From Mycolicibacterium rhodesiae JS60 (GTDB taxonomy: Bacteria; Actinomycetota; Actinomycetes; Mycobacteriales; Mycobacteriaceae): a stretch of DNA of 64,000 bases. The DNA lies in assembly GCA_000230935.2 (NCBI GenBank), contig AGIQ01000001.1, positions 62,001 through 126,000 on the forward strand, in the 5' to 3' direction. Below are positions 16,112 through 23,408 of this stretch, in pieces; the stretch's first letter is position 1, and each line of letters begins with the position of its first letter. The notes under the pieces are model-generated. The model was not told where the DNA came from, ran no database searches, and saw only the letters and a list, made by a program, of their open reading frames with translations. The translations under genes and the position numbers were made by a program.

Positions 16112-17326
16112 CTACCGCTTCGGGGTGAGCCAGAGGTTGTCGGCCGTCACGTTGTCACCGGGTGCGGCGTTGGCTCCCGTCTGCAGCACCAGATCGAACG
16201 CCTCGGCGCGGATGCGGATATCGGTGTAGAGCAACACCACCACCCCGGCGGTGAACGGTGCGGTGATGATCTGACCGATCGCGCCGCCGATCGCAATAAG
16301 GGTGTAGGACAGGACGATCGATCCGGTCGACGTGTCACCGATCTGCATCACCTGTCCGGCGATGCTGAACGGAACCCCAACCGCTCCGGCGACCACTCCG
16401 GCGACGATCGAAGCGAGCAGCTGGATGCCGAGCACACGCCAGAAGTGCTTGCGCACCAATCCAAACGAACGGCGGATGGATTCCACGATGGGCTTCCGCT
16501 CGAGCACGATGGACACCGGCGCGAACGAGAGGTTGGTGTACACGTAGACCAGGCCGATGATCATTCCGAGCACCAGCGGAATGCCGATGATCGCCGCGAG
16601 CACGCCGTTGCCGGCCACCGCGAGTCCGATGATGACGGCCGCGACCAACGCGATCAACAGCAGCAGTGCGACGAATTCCAGTGCGCTCAACCCGAGTAGG
16701 GCCCACAGCCGCCCGCGCACCCGTTGCCAGGCTTCGCTGATGCTGATCTTGGCGCCGAAAACAGCCCGCCCGACCACGACGGTGAGCATGCCGGACAGCA
16801 GGATTCCGCCCAGGACGGTGGTGACCAGGCTGGTGAGTACCGTCAGCGCGTAGCCCACGATGACCGGTGTGGACAGCTCCTCGCCGGACTCCGTGCCGAC
16901 CTGTCCGCCCATGGCGATCACCGGACCCAGCTGCAGAGCCAGCGCCAGGATCTGGGTGATCACCACGACGGCGGCCGTCAGACCCAGCGTCGGCTTCGGG
17001 TTGGCGCGGATGTATCCGACGGCGCCGTTGAACAGGTCGCTGAGCGACAGCGGCCGCAGTGGGATGACACCCGGCTTCGGTGCCATCGGCAGCAAAGGTG
17101 GATACCCGGGTGGCGGGTATCCGGGTGGGCCGTAACCCGGCGGGGGATACCCGGGCGGGGGATATCCCGGTGGGCCGTAGCCGGGGGGCGGGTATCCCGG
17201 CGGCGGATACCCGGGCGGCGGATAGCCGGCAGCGGGTCCGGGCGGGGGGTATCCCGGTGGCGTGAACTGCGGTTGACCAGGCCATCCGGGCGGCGGTCCG
17301 GGTGGCCCGGAAGGAGGTACCGTCAC
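16112..17326 (-). CDS. Multi-pass membrane protein with Pro-Gly-Tyr repeat N-terminus
   Basis: A 404-residue protein like Rv3689. The first ~95 residues are a flexible repeat of P-P-G-Y-P units; the rest has about six membrane helices in the pattern of glycerophosphodiester-phosphodiesterase membrane domains (LGLTAAVVVITQILALALQL, LVTTVLGGILLSGMLTVVVG, LSALEFVALLLLIALVAAVI). No catalytic GDPD domain is present. GTG at 17326 is chosen; it overlaps the stop of a 10-codon ATG frame (17355-17323) as GTGA, so a leader peptide may couple its translation. It is the first gene of the MoxR operon. Confidence 0.83.
   Translation of the reverse strand: MTVPPSGPPGPPPGWPGQPQFTPPGYPPPGPAAGYPPPGYPPPGYPPPGYGPPGYPPPGYPPPGYGPPGYPPPGYPPLLPMAPKPGVIPLRPLSLSDLFNGAVGYIRANPKPTLGLTAAVVVITQILALALQLGPVIAMGGQVGTESGEELSTPVIVGYALTVLTSLVTTVLGGILLSGMLTVVVGRAVFGAKISISEAWQRVRGRLWALLGLSALEFVALLLLIALVAAVIIGLAVAGNGVLAAIIGIPLVLGMIIGLVYVYTNLSFAPVSIVLERKPIVESIRRSFGLVRKHFWRVLGIQLLASIVAGVVAGAVGVPFSIAGQVMQIGDTSTGSIVLSYTLIAIGGAIGQIITAPFTAGVVVLLYTDIRIRAEAFDLVLQTGANAAPGDNVTADNLWLTPKR
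17096..17260 (-). repeat. In-gene tandem repeat coding P-P-G-Y-P units
   Basis: About 165 bp of imperfect 12-15 bp units (variants of ATACCCGGGCGGCGG on the plus strand) code the Pro-Gly-Tyr tail of the multi-pass protein. Such repeats vary in number between strains; it is not a CRISPR array because units are contiguous and in frame. Confidence 0.8.
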
Positions 17327-17425
17327 CGGACAACGCCCCCGACGTCGTTGCTCATGAGCCCATCCTGTCGAGAGGCGGATCATTTCTCAACGTTGTGTCG
17401 ATCTCGGGCGCGTAGCGTTTGGGCC

Positions 17426-17890
17426 ATGGCGGAGCTCAAGGACCGGCTGAGGTCGGACCTCACCGATGCGATGAAGACCCAGGACAAATTGCGCACGGCC
17501 ACGCTGCGGCTGCTGCTCGCGGCGATCCAGACCGAAGAGGTCTCGGGCAAGCAGGCGCGAGACCTCTCCGACGAAGAGGTGCTCAAGGTGCTCGCGAGGG
17601 AATCCAAGAAGCGCAGCGAGTCCGCTGAGATCTACACCCAGAACGGCCGCGGGGAGCTGGCCGCCGAGGAACACGCCGAAGCCCGGATCATCGATGAGTA
17701 CCTGCCGACTCCGCTGACCGACGCCGAGGTGGCCGACGTGGCGGACACCGCGATCGCGCAGGTGGCCGAGGAGCTCGGCGAACGCCCGTCGACGAAGAAC
17801 ATGGGATTGGTGATGAAGGCGGCCACTGCGATCGCCGCGGGTAAGGCCGACGGATCCCGGCTGTCTGCGGCGGTCAAGGCGCGCCTGTAG
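17426..17890 (+). CDS. GatB/YqeY domain protein
   Basis: A 154-residue cytosolic all-helical protein (same length as recalled for Rv3688c). The YqeY domain is complete: LKDRLRSDLTDAMKTQDKLR, LRLLLAAIQTEEVSGKQARD, EEHAEARIIDEYLPTPLTDA and PSTKNMGLVMKAATAIAAGK. It resembles the tail of the GatB subunit of the tRNA-dependent amidotransferase, so a tRNA-linked role is possible but unproven. ATG at 17426. It diverges from the MoxR operon, with the intergenic region carrying both promoters. Confidence 0.92.
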   Translation: MAELKDRLRSDLTDAMKTQDKLRTATLRLLLAAIQTEEVSGKQARDLSDEEVLKVLARESKKRSESAEIYTQNGRGELAAEEHAEARIIDEYLPTPLTDAEVADVADTAIAQVAEELGERPSTKNMGLVMKAATAIAAGKADGSRLSAAVKARL

Positions 17891-17933
17891 CCGTAGCCCG
17901 TTTCACTCGGTCACGCGCGGGTACCCGTGGCGC

Positions 17934-18920
17934 ATGACGCGCTTCGGATACACCTTGATGACCGAGCAGAGCGGCCCGAAAGACCTTGTGCAGTACGCGG
18001 TTTCAGCTGAACGTGCAGGCTTCGACTTCGAGGTGAGCAGTGACCACTTCTCGCCTTGGCTGACCACCCAGGGGCACGCGTCCAACGCCTGGACGCTGCT
18101 GGGGGCGGTGGCCCACGCCACTGACCGGGTCGCGCTGTACACCTACGTGACCTGCCCGACGATGCGCTACCACCCGGCGGTCGTCGCGCAGCAGGCCGCG
18201 ACTCTGCAGATCCTGGCCGACGGTCGATTCACCCTGGGCCTTGGCTCCGGTGAAAACCTCAACGAACACGTCGTCGGCAAGGGCTGGCCCACCGTCCAGC
18301 GCCGCCACGACATGCTCAGCGAGGCGATCGTCATCATCCGTCAACTGCTCACCGGTGAGCTCGTCGACCACAAGGGTGAGTACTTCCAGGTTGATTCGGC
18401 ACGAATCTGGGACATCCCCGAAGAACCCGTGACCATCGGCGTCGCGGTCTCCGGCGAACGGTCGCTGGACGCCTTCGCCACGCTGGGCGACCACATGATC
18501 GCCGTCGAACCCGACGACAAACTGGTCACCGGCTGGCACGCGGCCCGTCAGGCCACCGGGCTGCCCGGCGGCGGCCGGGTGATCGGGCAGATCCCGATCT
18601 GCTGGGATCCCGACCGCGGCACCGCGGTCGAACGAGCCCACGGCGAATTCCGGTGGTTCGGTGGCGGGTGGAACGTCAACGCGGATCTGCCGACCCCGGC
18701 GGGCTTCGCCGGTGCTACCCGATACGTCAGCCCGGACGCGGTCGCGCAGAGCATTCCGTGCGGGCCGGACCTCGACGCGATCGTCGAGGCGGTGCGCCCC
18801 TACTGGGAGGCCGGTTTCACCGACATCGCGCTGGTGCAGATCGGTGACGAGGGGCAGGACGAGTTCCTGGCGAAGGCCGCCGAACCGCTCTTGGAGAAAC
18901 TTCGCGCAGCGGCGAACTGA
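17934..18920 (+). CDS. LLM-class F420-dependent oxidoreductase
   Basis: A 328-residue TIM-barrel protein of the luciferase-like monooxygenase family, in the F420-dependent glucose-6-phosphate-dehydrogenase-like branch. Visible features are the N-terminal strand FGYTLMTEQSGP, SSDHFSPWLTTQGHASNAW, the loop YVTCPTMRYHPAVVAQQAAT and RFTLGLGSGENLNEH. Cofactor F420 fits the organism and the fold; the substrate is unknown. ATG at 17934. It starts 43 bp after the YqeY gene and opens the accessory redox block that runs to the tRNA-Pro gene. Confidence 0.87.
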   Translation: MTRFGYTLMTEQSGPKDLVQYAVSAERAGFDFEVSSDHFSPWLTTQGHASNAWTLLGAVAHATDRVALYTYVTCPTMRYHPAVVAQQAATLQILADGRFTLGLGSGENLNEHVVGKGWPTVQRRHDMLSEAIVIIRQLLTGELVDHKGEYFQVDSARIWDIPEEPVTIGVAVSGERSLDAFATLGDHMIAVEPDDKLVTGWHAARQATGLPGGGRVIGQIPICWDPDRGTAVERAHGEFRWFGGGWNVNADLPTPAGFAGATRYVSPDAVAQSIPCGPDLDAIVEAVRPYWEAGFTDIALVQIGDEGQDEFLAKAAEPLLEKLRAAAN

Positions 18921-18979
18921 CCGCGTGATACGCCCCACTGTGCGGTTGAAAGCGCCGTCGCGGGGTATTCGCCTCGGCC

Positions 18980-19153
18980 ATGACCGAACGGACCTCGGAC
19001 GACGACGATCACGCCGACTACACCGACGACCATAAGGAAGAACGCAGGATCGACCGGCCCGGCCCGAAAGACATGGGCGGTAAGGGTGGTCAGGCCATCC
19101 GCGAAGTCGCGCCTGACGTGGCCGAGCCGCCCGATCACGAGCCGCCGGACTAG
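18980..19153 (+). CDS. Small acidic hydrophilic protein
   Basis: A 57-residue frame starting at ATG 18980 (M-T-E-R-T-S-D-D-D-D-H) and ending at TAG 19151-19153. It is rich in D, E, H, K and P, has no hydrophobic segment and is probably disordered; the middle reads RPGPKDMGGKGGQ. A TCGCGGGGTATTC stretch precedes it without a strong ribosome site. I do not recognise a family, but the biased yet non-repetitive composition and lack of a competing gene make it more than a random frame. Confidence 0.5.
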   Translation: MTERTSDDDDHADYTDDHKEERRIDRPGPKDMGGKGGQAIREVAPDVAEPPDHEPPD

Positions 19154-19241
19154 GTCTGGGCGTCGTTGACGGCTGCGGCGGTAGGCCTGCGACCGCAGGT
19201 GCGGTAGCCACAACTCAGGCAAACGCGCCTTTCGGGTTTAA

Positions 19242-19274
19242 CGCTGCGGTAAATGGGCATTAATTGCCGCAGCG
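19242..19274. promoter_or_regulatory. Inverted repeat upstream of the methyltransferase-CDGSH pair
   Basis: CGCTGCGG at 19242-19249 and CCGCAGCG at 19267-19274 form a perfect 8-bp inverted repeat around an A/T-rich 17-bp spacer. It abuts a consensus -35 hexamer TTGACA at 19277-19282, so it is well placed as an operator for the gene at 19318. No -10 of matching quality was seen. Confidence 0.45.
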
Positions 19275-19317
19275 CCTTGACAACAACAGTGCGCGCTCGA
19301 CTGTCGAAAGGCCAACG

Positions 19318-20013
19318 TTGACCATTCTGTCCCCCGATGTCCGGGACTCAGTGCATGTGACCCCAGGTGTCTATGCGCCACAGCATGATTCACAGCTGTT
19401 GATCGAGGCGATGACCCGCGCCGGCGCGGTCACCGGACGCCGCGTACTGGATCTGTGCACAGGGAGCGGCGCCGTGGCGGTTGCCGCCGCGCAACTCGGT
19501 GCGCGCACCGTCACGGCATTCGACATCTGCCCGGACGCCGTGGCTTGCGCAACGACCAACGCTGCCGAAGCCGGCGTCTGCGTGGACGCCCGCGTGGGAA
19601 TGTGGGTCGATGCGTTCCTGGCGGGCCCATTCGACGTGGTCGTCTCGAATCCGCCTTATGTGCCAACGGGTCCCGATGCCGATCTGGAGTGCATCCCCGC
19701 CGGAGTAGGTCCTGCGACGGCGTGGAATGCCGGCCCGGACGGCCGTGAGGTTCTGAACCCGATCTGCGACTGCGCACCCGAACTCCTCACCGCAGGCGGC
19801 ACGATGCTGATCGTCCAGTCCGAGTTCGCCGACACCGAGCAGTCGCTTCGTCGGCTACGCAGTGGTGGTTTGCGTGCCGAAGTGGTCCTCAGCCAACTCA
19901 TTCCGTTTGGACCGGTCCTCGCCGCGCGGGCGAAGTGGCTGGAGAGCATTGGTATGCTGCCCGTCGGCAGGCGGGTGGAGGAGATCGTGGTGATTCGCGC
20001 GGAGAAACGGTGA
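19318..20013 (+). CDS. HemK-related class I methyltransferase
   Basis: A 231-residue SAM-dependent methyltransferase. The SAM motif VLDLCTGSGAVAVAAAQLGA is followed by the D of motif II (TVTAFDICPDAV) and by NPPYVPTG, the signature of N-methyltransferases acting on glutamine amide or adenine/guanine (HemK/PrmC, RsmC, PrmB group). It is shorter than PrmC and lacks its N-terminal helical domain. TTG at 19318 is chosen because GAAAGG (19305-19311) is well spaced; a 5' extension to 19264 is possible. It overlaps the CDGSH gene as GTGA. The substrate is not predictable. Confidence 0.82.
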   Translation: MTILSPDVRDSVHVTPGVYAPQHDSQLLIEAMTRAGAVTGRRVLDLCTGSGAVAVAAAQLGARTVTAFDICPDAVACATTNAAEAGVCVDARVGMWVDAFLAGPFDVVVSNPPYVPTGPDADLECIPAGVGPATAWNAGPDGREVLNPICDCAPELLTAGGTMLIVQSEFADTEQSLRRLRSGGLRAEVVLSQLIPFGPVLAARAKWLESIGMLPVGRRVEEIVVIRAEKR

Positions 20014-20234
20014 GCGAGGACGAACCCCGCCTGGTCCGGATCGTCTCCGGCGGTCCGATGATGGTGCAGGGTCCGGTGCGGATCGAAATGCCCGACGGCA
20101 CCGTCGTCGAGTCCGACCGCTTCATGGTCGCCATCTGTATGTGCCGGCGCAGCAAGACTTTCCCGTTATGTGACACCAGCCATCGGCGACGGCGGCGGTC
20201 CGACGACGAGCCGTCAGCTCAACGGCCGGCGTAA
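20010..20234 (+). CDS. CDGSH-type iron-sulfur protein
   Basis: A 74-residue protein with one CDGSH motif near the C-terminus: C-M-C-R-R-S-K-T-F-P-L-C-D-T-S-H. The three cysteines and the histidine that ligate a [2Fe-2S] cluster are all present, with glycine of C-D-G replaced by threonine. The N-terminal half is a short beta sandwich (GPMMVQGPVRIEMPDGTVVE). Such proteins are redox or Fe-S transfer factors. GTG at 20010 overlaps the methyltransferase stop; the last 21 bp overlap the convergent diiron enzyme gene. Close coupling suggests a common pathway. Confidence 0.88.
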   Translation: MSEDEPRLVRIVSGGPMMVQGPVRIEMPDGTVVESDRFMVAICMCRRSKTFPLCDTSHRRRRRSDDEPSAQRPA

Positions 20235-21233
20235 CGAGCTACGCCCGTTGGTCCAGTTTTTCATCAGGTGATAGGCCAACCGGCTTTCCACCAGTTCGTG
20301 TGCGCGGATGCCGAACACCACGTCGCGGTCCAGTGCCGGCTCGCGGCTCACCAGGTCGCCGACGACGTCGGTGCGCACCACCTGTTCGTGCACCGCGTCG
20401 GCTTCGACGTGCTCGCGGTAGAACCGGGTGCAGGTGTCAGGGGCGCCCAGGCGCTCCAGGGCGTCGACCAGACGGCGTGATCCCGGTGGTGAGGTGATCT
20501 CGGTGGAGGCGAAGTGCCCGATCGCCGCACCCCGGTGCTCGCGGTGCAGGCCGAACAGGGACATCAGATTCACCACGGCCAACGACTCGGCGGGGACGGC
20601 GTCGATGTATCCGAGGTAGGAGGCATCCAGGCCGGCGGCGACCATCAGGTCGGCGAAAAGCTGCTGGTGCACGTGATCGCCTCTGCCACCGCCGAACTCG
20701 TCGAATTCAACCGCAACGAAGGCGGCCTTGGAATGTCCGGTCAGCCGGGGGATGGCCCAGGCATGCGGGTCGCCCTCCTTGAGGTGGTAGAGCGAGCGGT
20801 GCACGAAGTACTCCTGCATCTGCTCCCAGGTGCCGATGTCACGCAGGTGGTAGGACGGCCCGGACCCGTCGACCGGTTCCATGGCCAGCCGTTCCATCTC
20901 GGCGTCGGCGGTGTCCTCGGCGCTGATCGGGCCGACATCGCGTTGGACTGTGGACAGGAACGCGTTCTCGAGATGCGATCGCAGATACAGCAGCCCCGGG
21001 TTCCATTCCCAGCCCGGATCGACACCGGCAAACCCGCGGTAGTGCAATTCGTAGCAGACGTAGAGCGCGAGCTGTAGGTCGATGCCGTAGGGGTCGGAAT
21101 CACGAACAGGTGCCTCGACCCGAAGCAGGTAATTGCGCGGCGCACGCTCGGTCAGGAGTTCGAGTACTGCCATCGACAGCGGCCCTCGAGCTTCCGGTAG
21201 GCGGGGTTCGAGGGCTAGGGGGGCGAGCGTCAC
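20214..21233 (-). CDS. Heme-oxygenase-like diiron enzyme (iron-containing redox enzyme family)
   Basis: A 339-residue all-helical protein of the HDO (heme-oxygenase-like diiron oxidase) superfamily. Candidate iron ligands are E62/H64 in YELHYRG, E141/H145, the helix HREHRGAAIGHFASTE (ending at E245) and the typical third-helix set FYREHVEADAVHE with H275, D279 and H282. HDO enzymes use O2 for N-oxygenation, desaturation or C-C cleavage. The natural substrate is unknown. It converges on, and overlaps by 21 bp, the CDGSH gene, whose Fe-S protein could supply electrons. Confidence 0.82.
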   Translation of the reverse strand: MTLAPLALEPRLPEARGPLSMAVLELLTERAPRNYLLRVEAPVRDSDPYGIDLQLALYVCYELHYRGFAGVDPGWEWNPGLLYLRSHLENAFLSTVQRDVGPISAEDTADAEMERLAMEPVDGSGPSYHLRDIGTWEQMQEYFVHRSLYHLKEGDPHAWAIPRLTGHSKAAFVAVEFDEFGGGRGDHVHQQLFADLMVAAGLDASYLGYIDAVPAESLAVVNLMSLFGLHREHRGAAIGHFASTEITSPPGSRRLVDALERLGAPDTCTRFYREHVEADAVHEQVVRTDVVGDLVSREPALDRDVVFGIRAHELVESRLAYHLMKNWTNGRSSLRRPLS

Positions 21234-21281
21234 CTAAGGCTTATCCCCGGCGGGAGGGGGAGTTAAACCCCGTGCGTCACC

Positions 21282-21647
21282 TTAGTTGCGGGTGCAAGCG
21301 GCGATGAGCGCCTCGGGGTCGGTGACGCTGACCAGTAGCGTGCGCAGCGTGGTCGAAACGCCAACGATCTTGGCTTGCACCGGCGGGTCGATGGTCAGTT
21401 CGACGACCCCCTTCGAGGATCCGTTGACCAGCCAGCGCCCCCGGAATCCGTGCACGCCCCAGCCGAGGAAGGGGCCTTTGGCCGGCTTGGCCTCGGTGAT
21501 GGATGCCAACGGAATGTCGGCCGAGAAGCCCCAGCCCATCGAGACATGGAGAGTGCCGTCGGCGACGGTGACGTCGCTTCGGCTCGGGCCGAGGCCCAGC
21601 GGTGTGGCCAGCGGTTTGTACCAGCTGTCGAAACGGATGTCCGTCAT
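21282..21647 (-). CDS. Conserved hypothetical protein (beta-rich)
   Basis: A 121-residue protein beginning at ATG 21647 with M-T-D-I-R-F-D-S-W-Y-K-P. It alternates short strands (SDVTVADGTLHVSMGW, IPLASITEAKPAKGP, GVVELTIDPPVQAKI) and ends with C-T-R-N. The pattern resembles small bacterial PH-like folds found in actinobacteria. No catalytic residues are evident. It diverges from the FAD dehydrogenase gene. A longer frame to 21713 is open but has no better start. Function unknown. Confidence 0.7.
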   Translation of the reverse strand: MTDIRFDSWYKPLATPLGLGPSRSDVTVADGTLHVSMGWGFSADIPLASITEAKPAKGPFLGWGVHGFRGRWLVNGSSKGVVELTIDPPVQAKIVGVSTTLRTLLVSVTDPEALIAACTRN

Positions 21648-21727
21648 GGTGGCGACGATAGTGCCCCGACCAGCGGCGCGATAGGGAAAAGTACGGTGGG
21701 CCTGTCTCGACACCCGAAGGGCTCAGC

Positions 21728-23398
21728 ATGGACGCAGATGTCATCGTGGTCGGCGCCGGCCTGGCCGGTCTGGTCGCCACCTCAGAGTTGGTCAGTCGCG
21801 GTAAGAAGGTCGTCCTGATCGACCAGGAGAACGAGGCGAACCTCGGCGGGCAGGCGTTCTGGTCCTTCGGTGGCCTGTTCCTGGTCGACAGCCCCGAACA
21901 GCGTCGCCTGGGCGTCAAGGACAGTCTCGAGCTGGCGTGGAGCGACTGGTCGGGTAGCGCCCAGTTCGACCGGATCGACGACGAGGACAGCTGGGCGGTC
22001 CGTTGGGCCCGGGCCTATGTCGAGTTCGCCGCCGGGGAGAAGCGCTCCTGGCTGCTCGGGCACGGCATCAGGTTTCTGCCGACCGTCGGCTGGGCCGAGC
22101 GCGGCGACCTGCGCGCGGACGGACACGGCAATTCGGTGCCGCGCTTCCACGTCGCCTGGGGCACCGGTACCGGGGTGGTCGAGCCGTTCGTCGCCGCCGC
22201 GCTCGCCGCGGCCGACAGGGGGCTGGTGACGCTGCGGCACCGGCACCGGGTCGACGAACTCGTCGTCACCGATGGCGCCGTCACCGGGGTGCGAGGTGCG
22301 GTGTTGACGCCCGACGACGTCCCCCGTGGCGCGCCGTCGAATCGGGATATCCTGGGGGACTTCGAATTCCATGCCCAGGCCGTCATCGTCACCACCGGCG
22401 GTATCGGCGGCAACCACGACATCGTGCGGCGGTACTGGCCGCAGCGGATGGGCACCCCACCGGTTTCGATGATCACCGGCGTGCCGGCGTACGTCGACGG
22501 CAGGATGCTCGACATCGCCGCCGACGCCGGAGTGCGCCTGGTCAACCGGGACCGGATGTGGCACTACACCGAAGGTGTGCAGAACTGGGCGCCGATCTGG
22601 CCGTCCCACGCGATCCGAATCCTGCCGGGCCCGTCGTCGATGTGGTTCGACGCGCTGGGCCGTCGGCTGCCCGAGCCGTACCTGCCGGGCTACGACACGC
22701 TGGGCACTTTGCGCTACCTGCGCACCACGCCGGAGATCGCGGGCTACGACCACAGCTGGTTCATCCTCACCCAGAAGATCATCGAGCGGGAGTTCGCCCT
22801 GTCGGGCTCCGAGCAGAACCCGGACATCACCGGCAAGGACCGCGCCGGGTTCCTCAAAGAGCGGTTGTTGAGCAAGGGGGCGCCCGCGCCGGTGGAGGCC
22901 TTCAAACGCCACGGCGCGGACTTCGTCGTCGCGGACGGGCTCGACGATCTGGTGGCGAAGATGAATGCGCTGACTGAGGAACCGCTGCTCGACGCCGGGC
23001 GGATCCGCGAGCAGATCACGGCCCGGGATCTGCAGATGGCCAATCCCTACGCCAAAGACGCTCAGGTACAAGGGATCCGCAACTCGCGGCGGTATATCGG
23101 TGACCGGATCGGGCGCACCGCCGCGCCGCACCGCATCCTGGATCCGGCGGCCGGGCCGCTGATCGGGGTGAAGCTGCACATCCTGACCCGAAAGACCCTC
23201 GGCGGCATCCAGACCGATCTGTCGTCGCGCGCGATTGGTCTCGACGGCAATCCGATCGACGGCCTGTACGCCGCGGGCGAGGTTGCCGGATTCGGCGGCG
23301 GCGGCGTGCACGGCTACAACGCCCTGGAGGGAACCTTCCTCGGTGGCTGCCTGTTCTCGGGTCGCGCCGCTGGTAGGGCAGCCGCAACGGCATTATGA
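21728..23398 (+). CDS. FAD-binding dehydrogenase (3-ketosteroid-dehydrogenase/fumarate-reductase type)
   Basis: A 556-residue flavoprotein similar to Rv0785. The N-terminal FAD motif VIVVGAGLAGLVATSELVS and E/D loop (VVLIDQENEANLGGQAFWS) are intact; the internal AVIVTTGGIGGNHDIV and the C-terminal GLYAAGEVAGFGGGGVHGYN complete the fold of the succinate-dehydrogenase/KstD group. It should oxidise or reduce a carbon-carbon bond next to a carbonyl, but the substrate is open. GAAGGG upstream supports ATG 21728. The multicopper oxidase gene follows after 10 bp, so the two are likely one transcript. Confidence 0.88.
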   Translation: MDADVIVVGAGLAGLVATSELVSRGKKVVLIDQENEANLGGQAFWSFGGLFLVDSPEQRRLGVKDSLELAWSDWSGSAQFDRIDDEDSWAVRWARAYVEFAAGEKRSWLLGHGIRFLPTVGWAERGDLRADGHGNSVPRFHVAWGTGTGVVEPFVAAALAAADRGLVTLRHRHRVDELVVTDGAVTGVRGAVLTPDDVPRGAPSNRDILGDFEFHAQAVIVTTGGIGGNHDIVRRYWPQRMGTPPVSMITGVPAYVDGRMLDIAADAGVRLVNRDRMWHYTEGVQNWAPIWPSHAIRILPGPSSMWFDALGRRLPEPYLPGYDTLGTLRYLRTTPEIAGYDHSWFILTQKIIEREFALSGSEQNPDITGKDRAGFLKERLLSKGAPAPVEAFKRHGADFVVADGLDDLVAKMNALTEEPLLDAGRIREQITARDLQMANPYAKDAQVQGIRNSRRYIGDRIGRTAAPHRILDPAAGPLIGVKLHILTRKTLGGIQTDLSSRAIGLDGNPIDGLYAAGEVAGFGGGGVHGYNALEGTFLGGCLFSGRAAGRAAATAL

Positions 23399-23408
23399 CG
23401 AGGCAGCG

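Noticed and set aside
17096..17260. Regular repeats that could be taken for a CRISPR array or satellite
   Set aside because: Units are contiguous, without spacers, and stay in frame as a P-P-G-Y-P protein repeat.
21782..23311. 509-codon minus-strand frame opposite the FAD dehydrogenase
   Set aside because: The dehydrogenase has intact FAD motifs at both ends; the antisense product has shadow composition.
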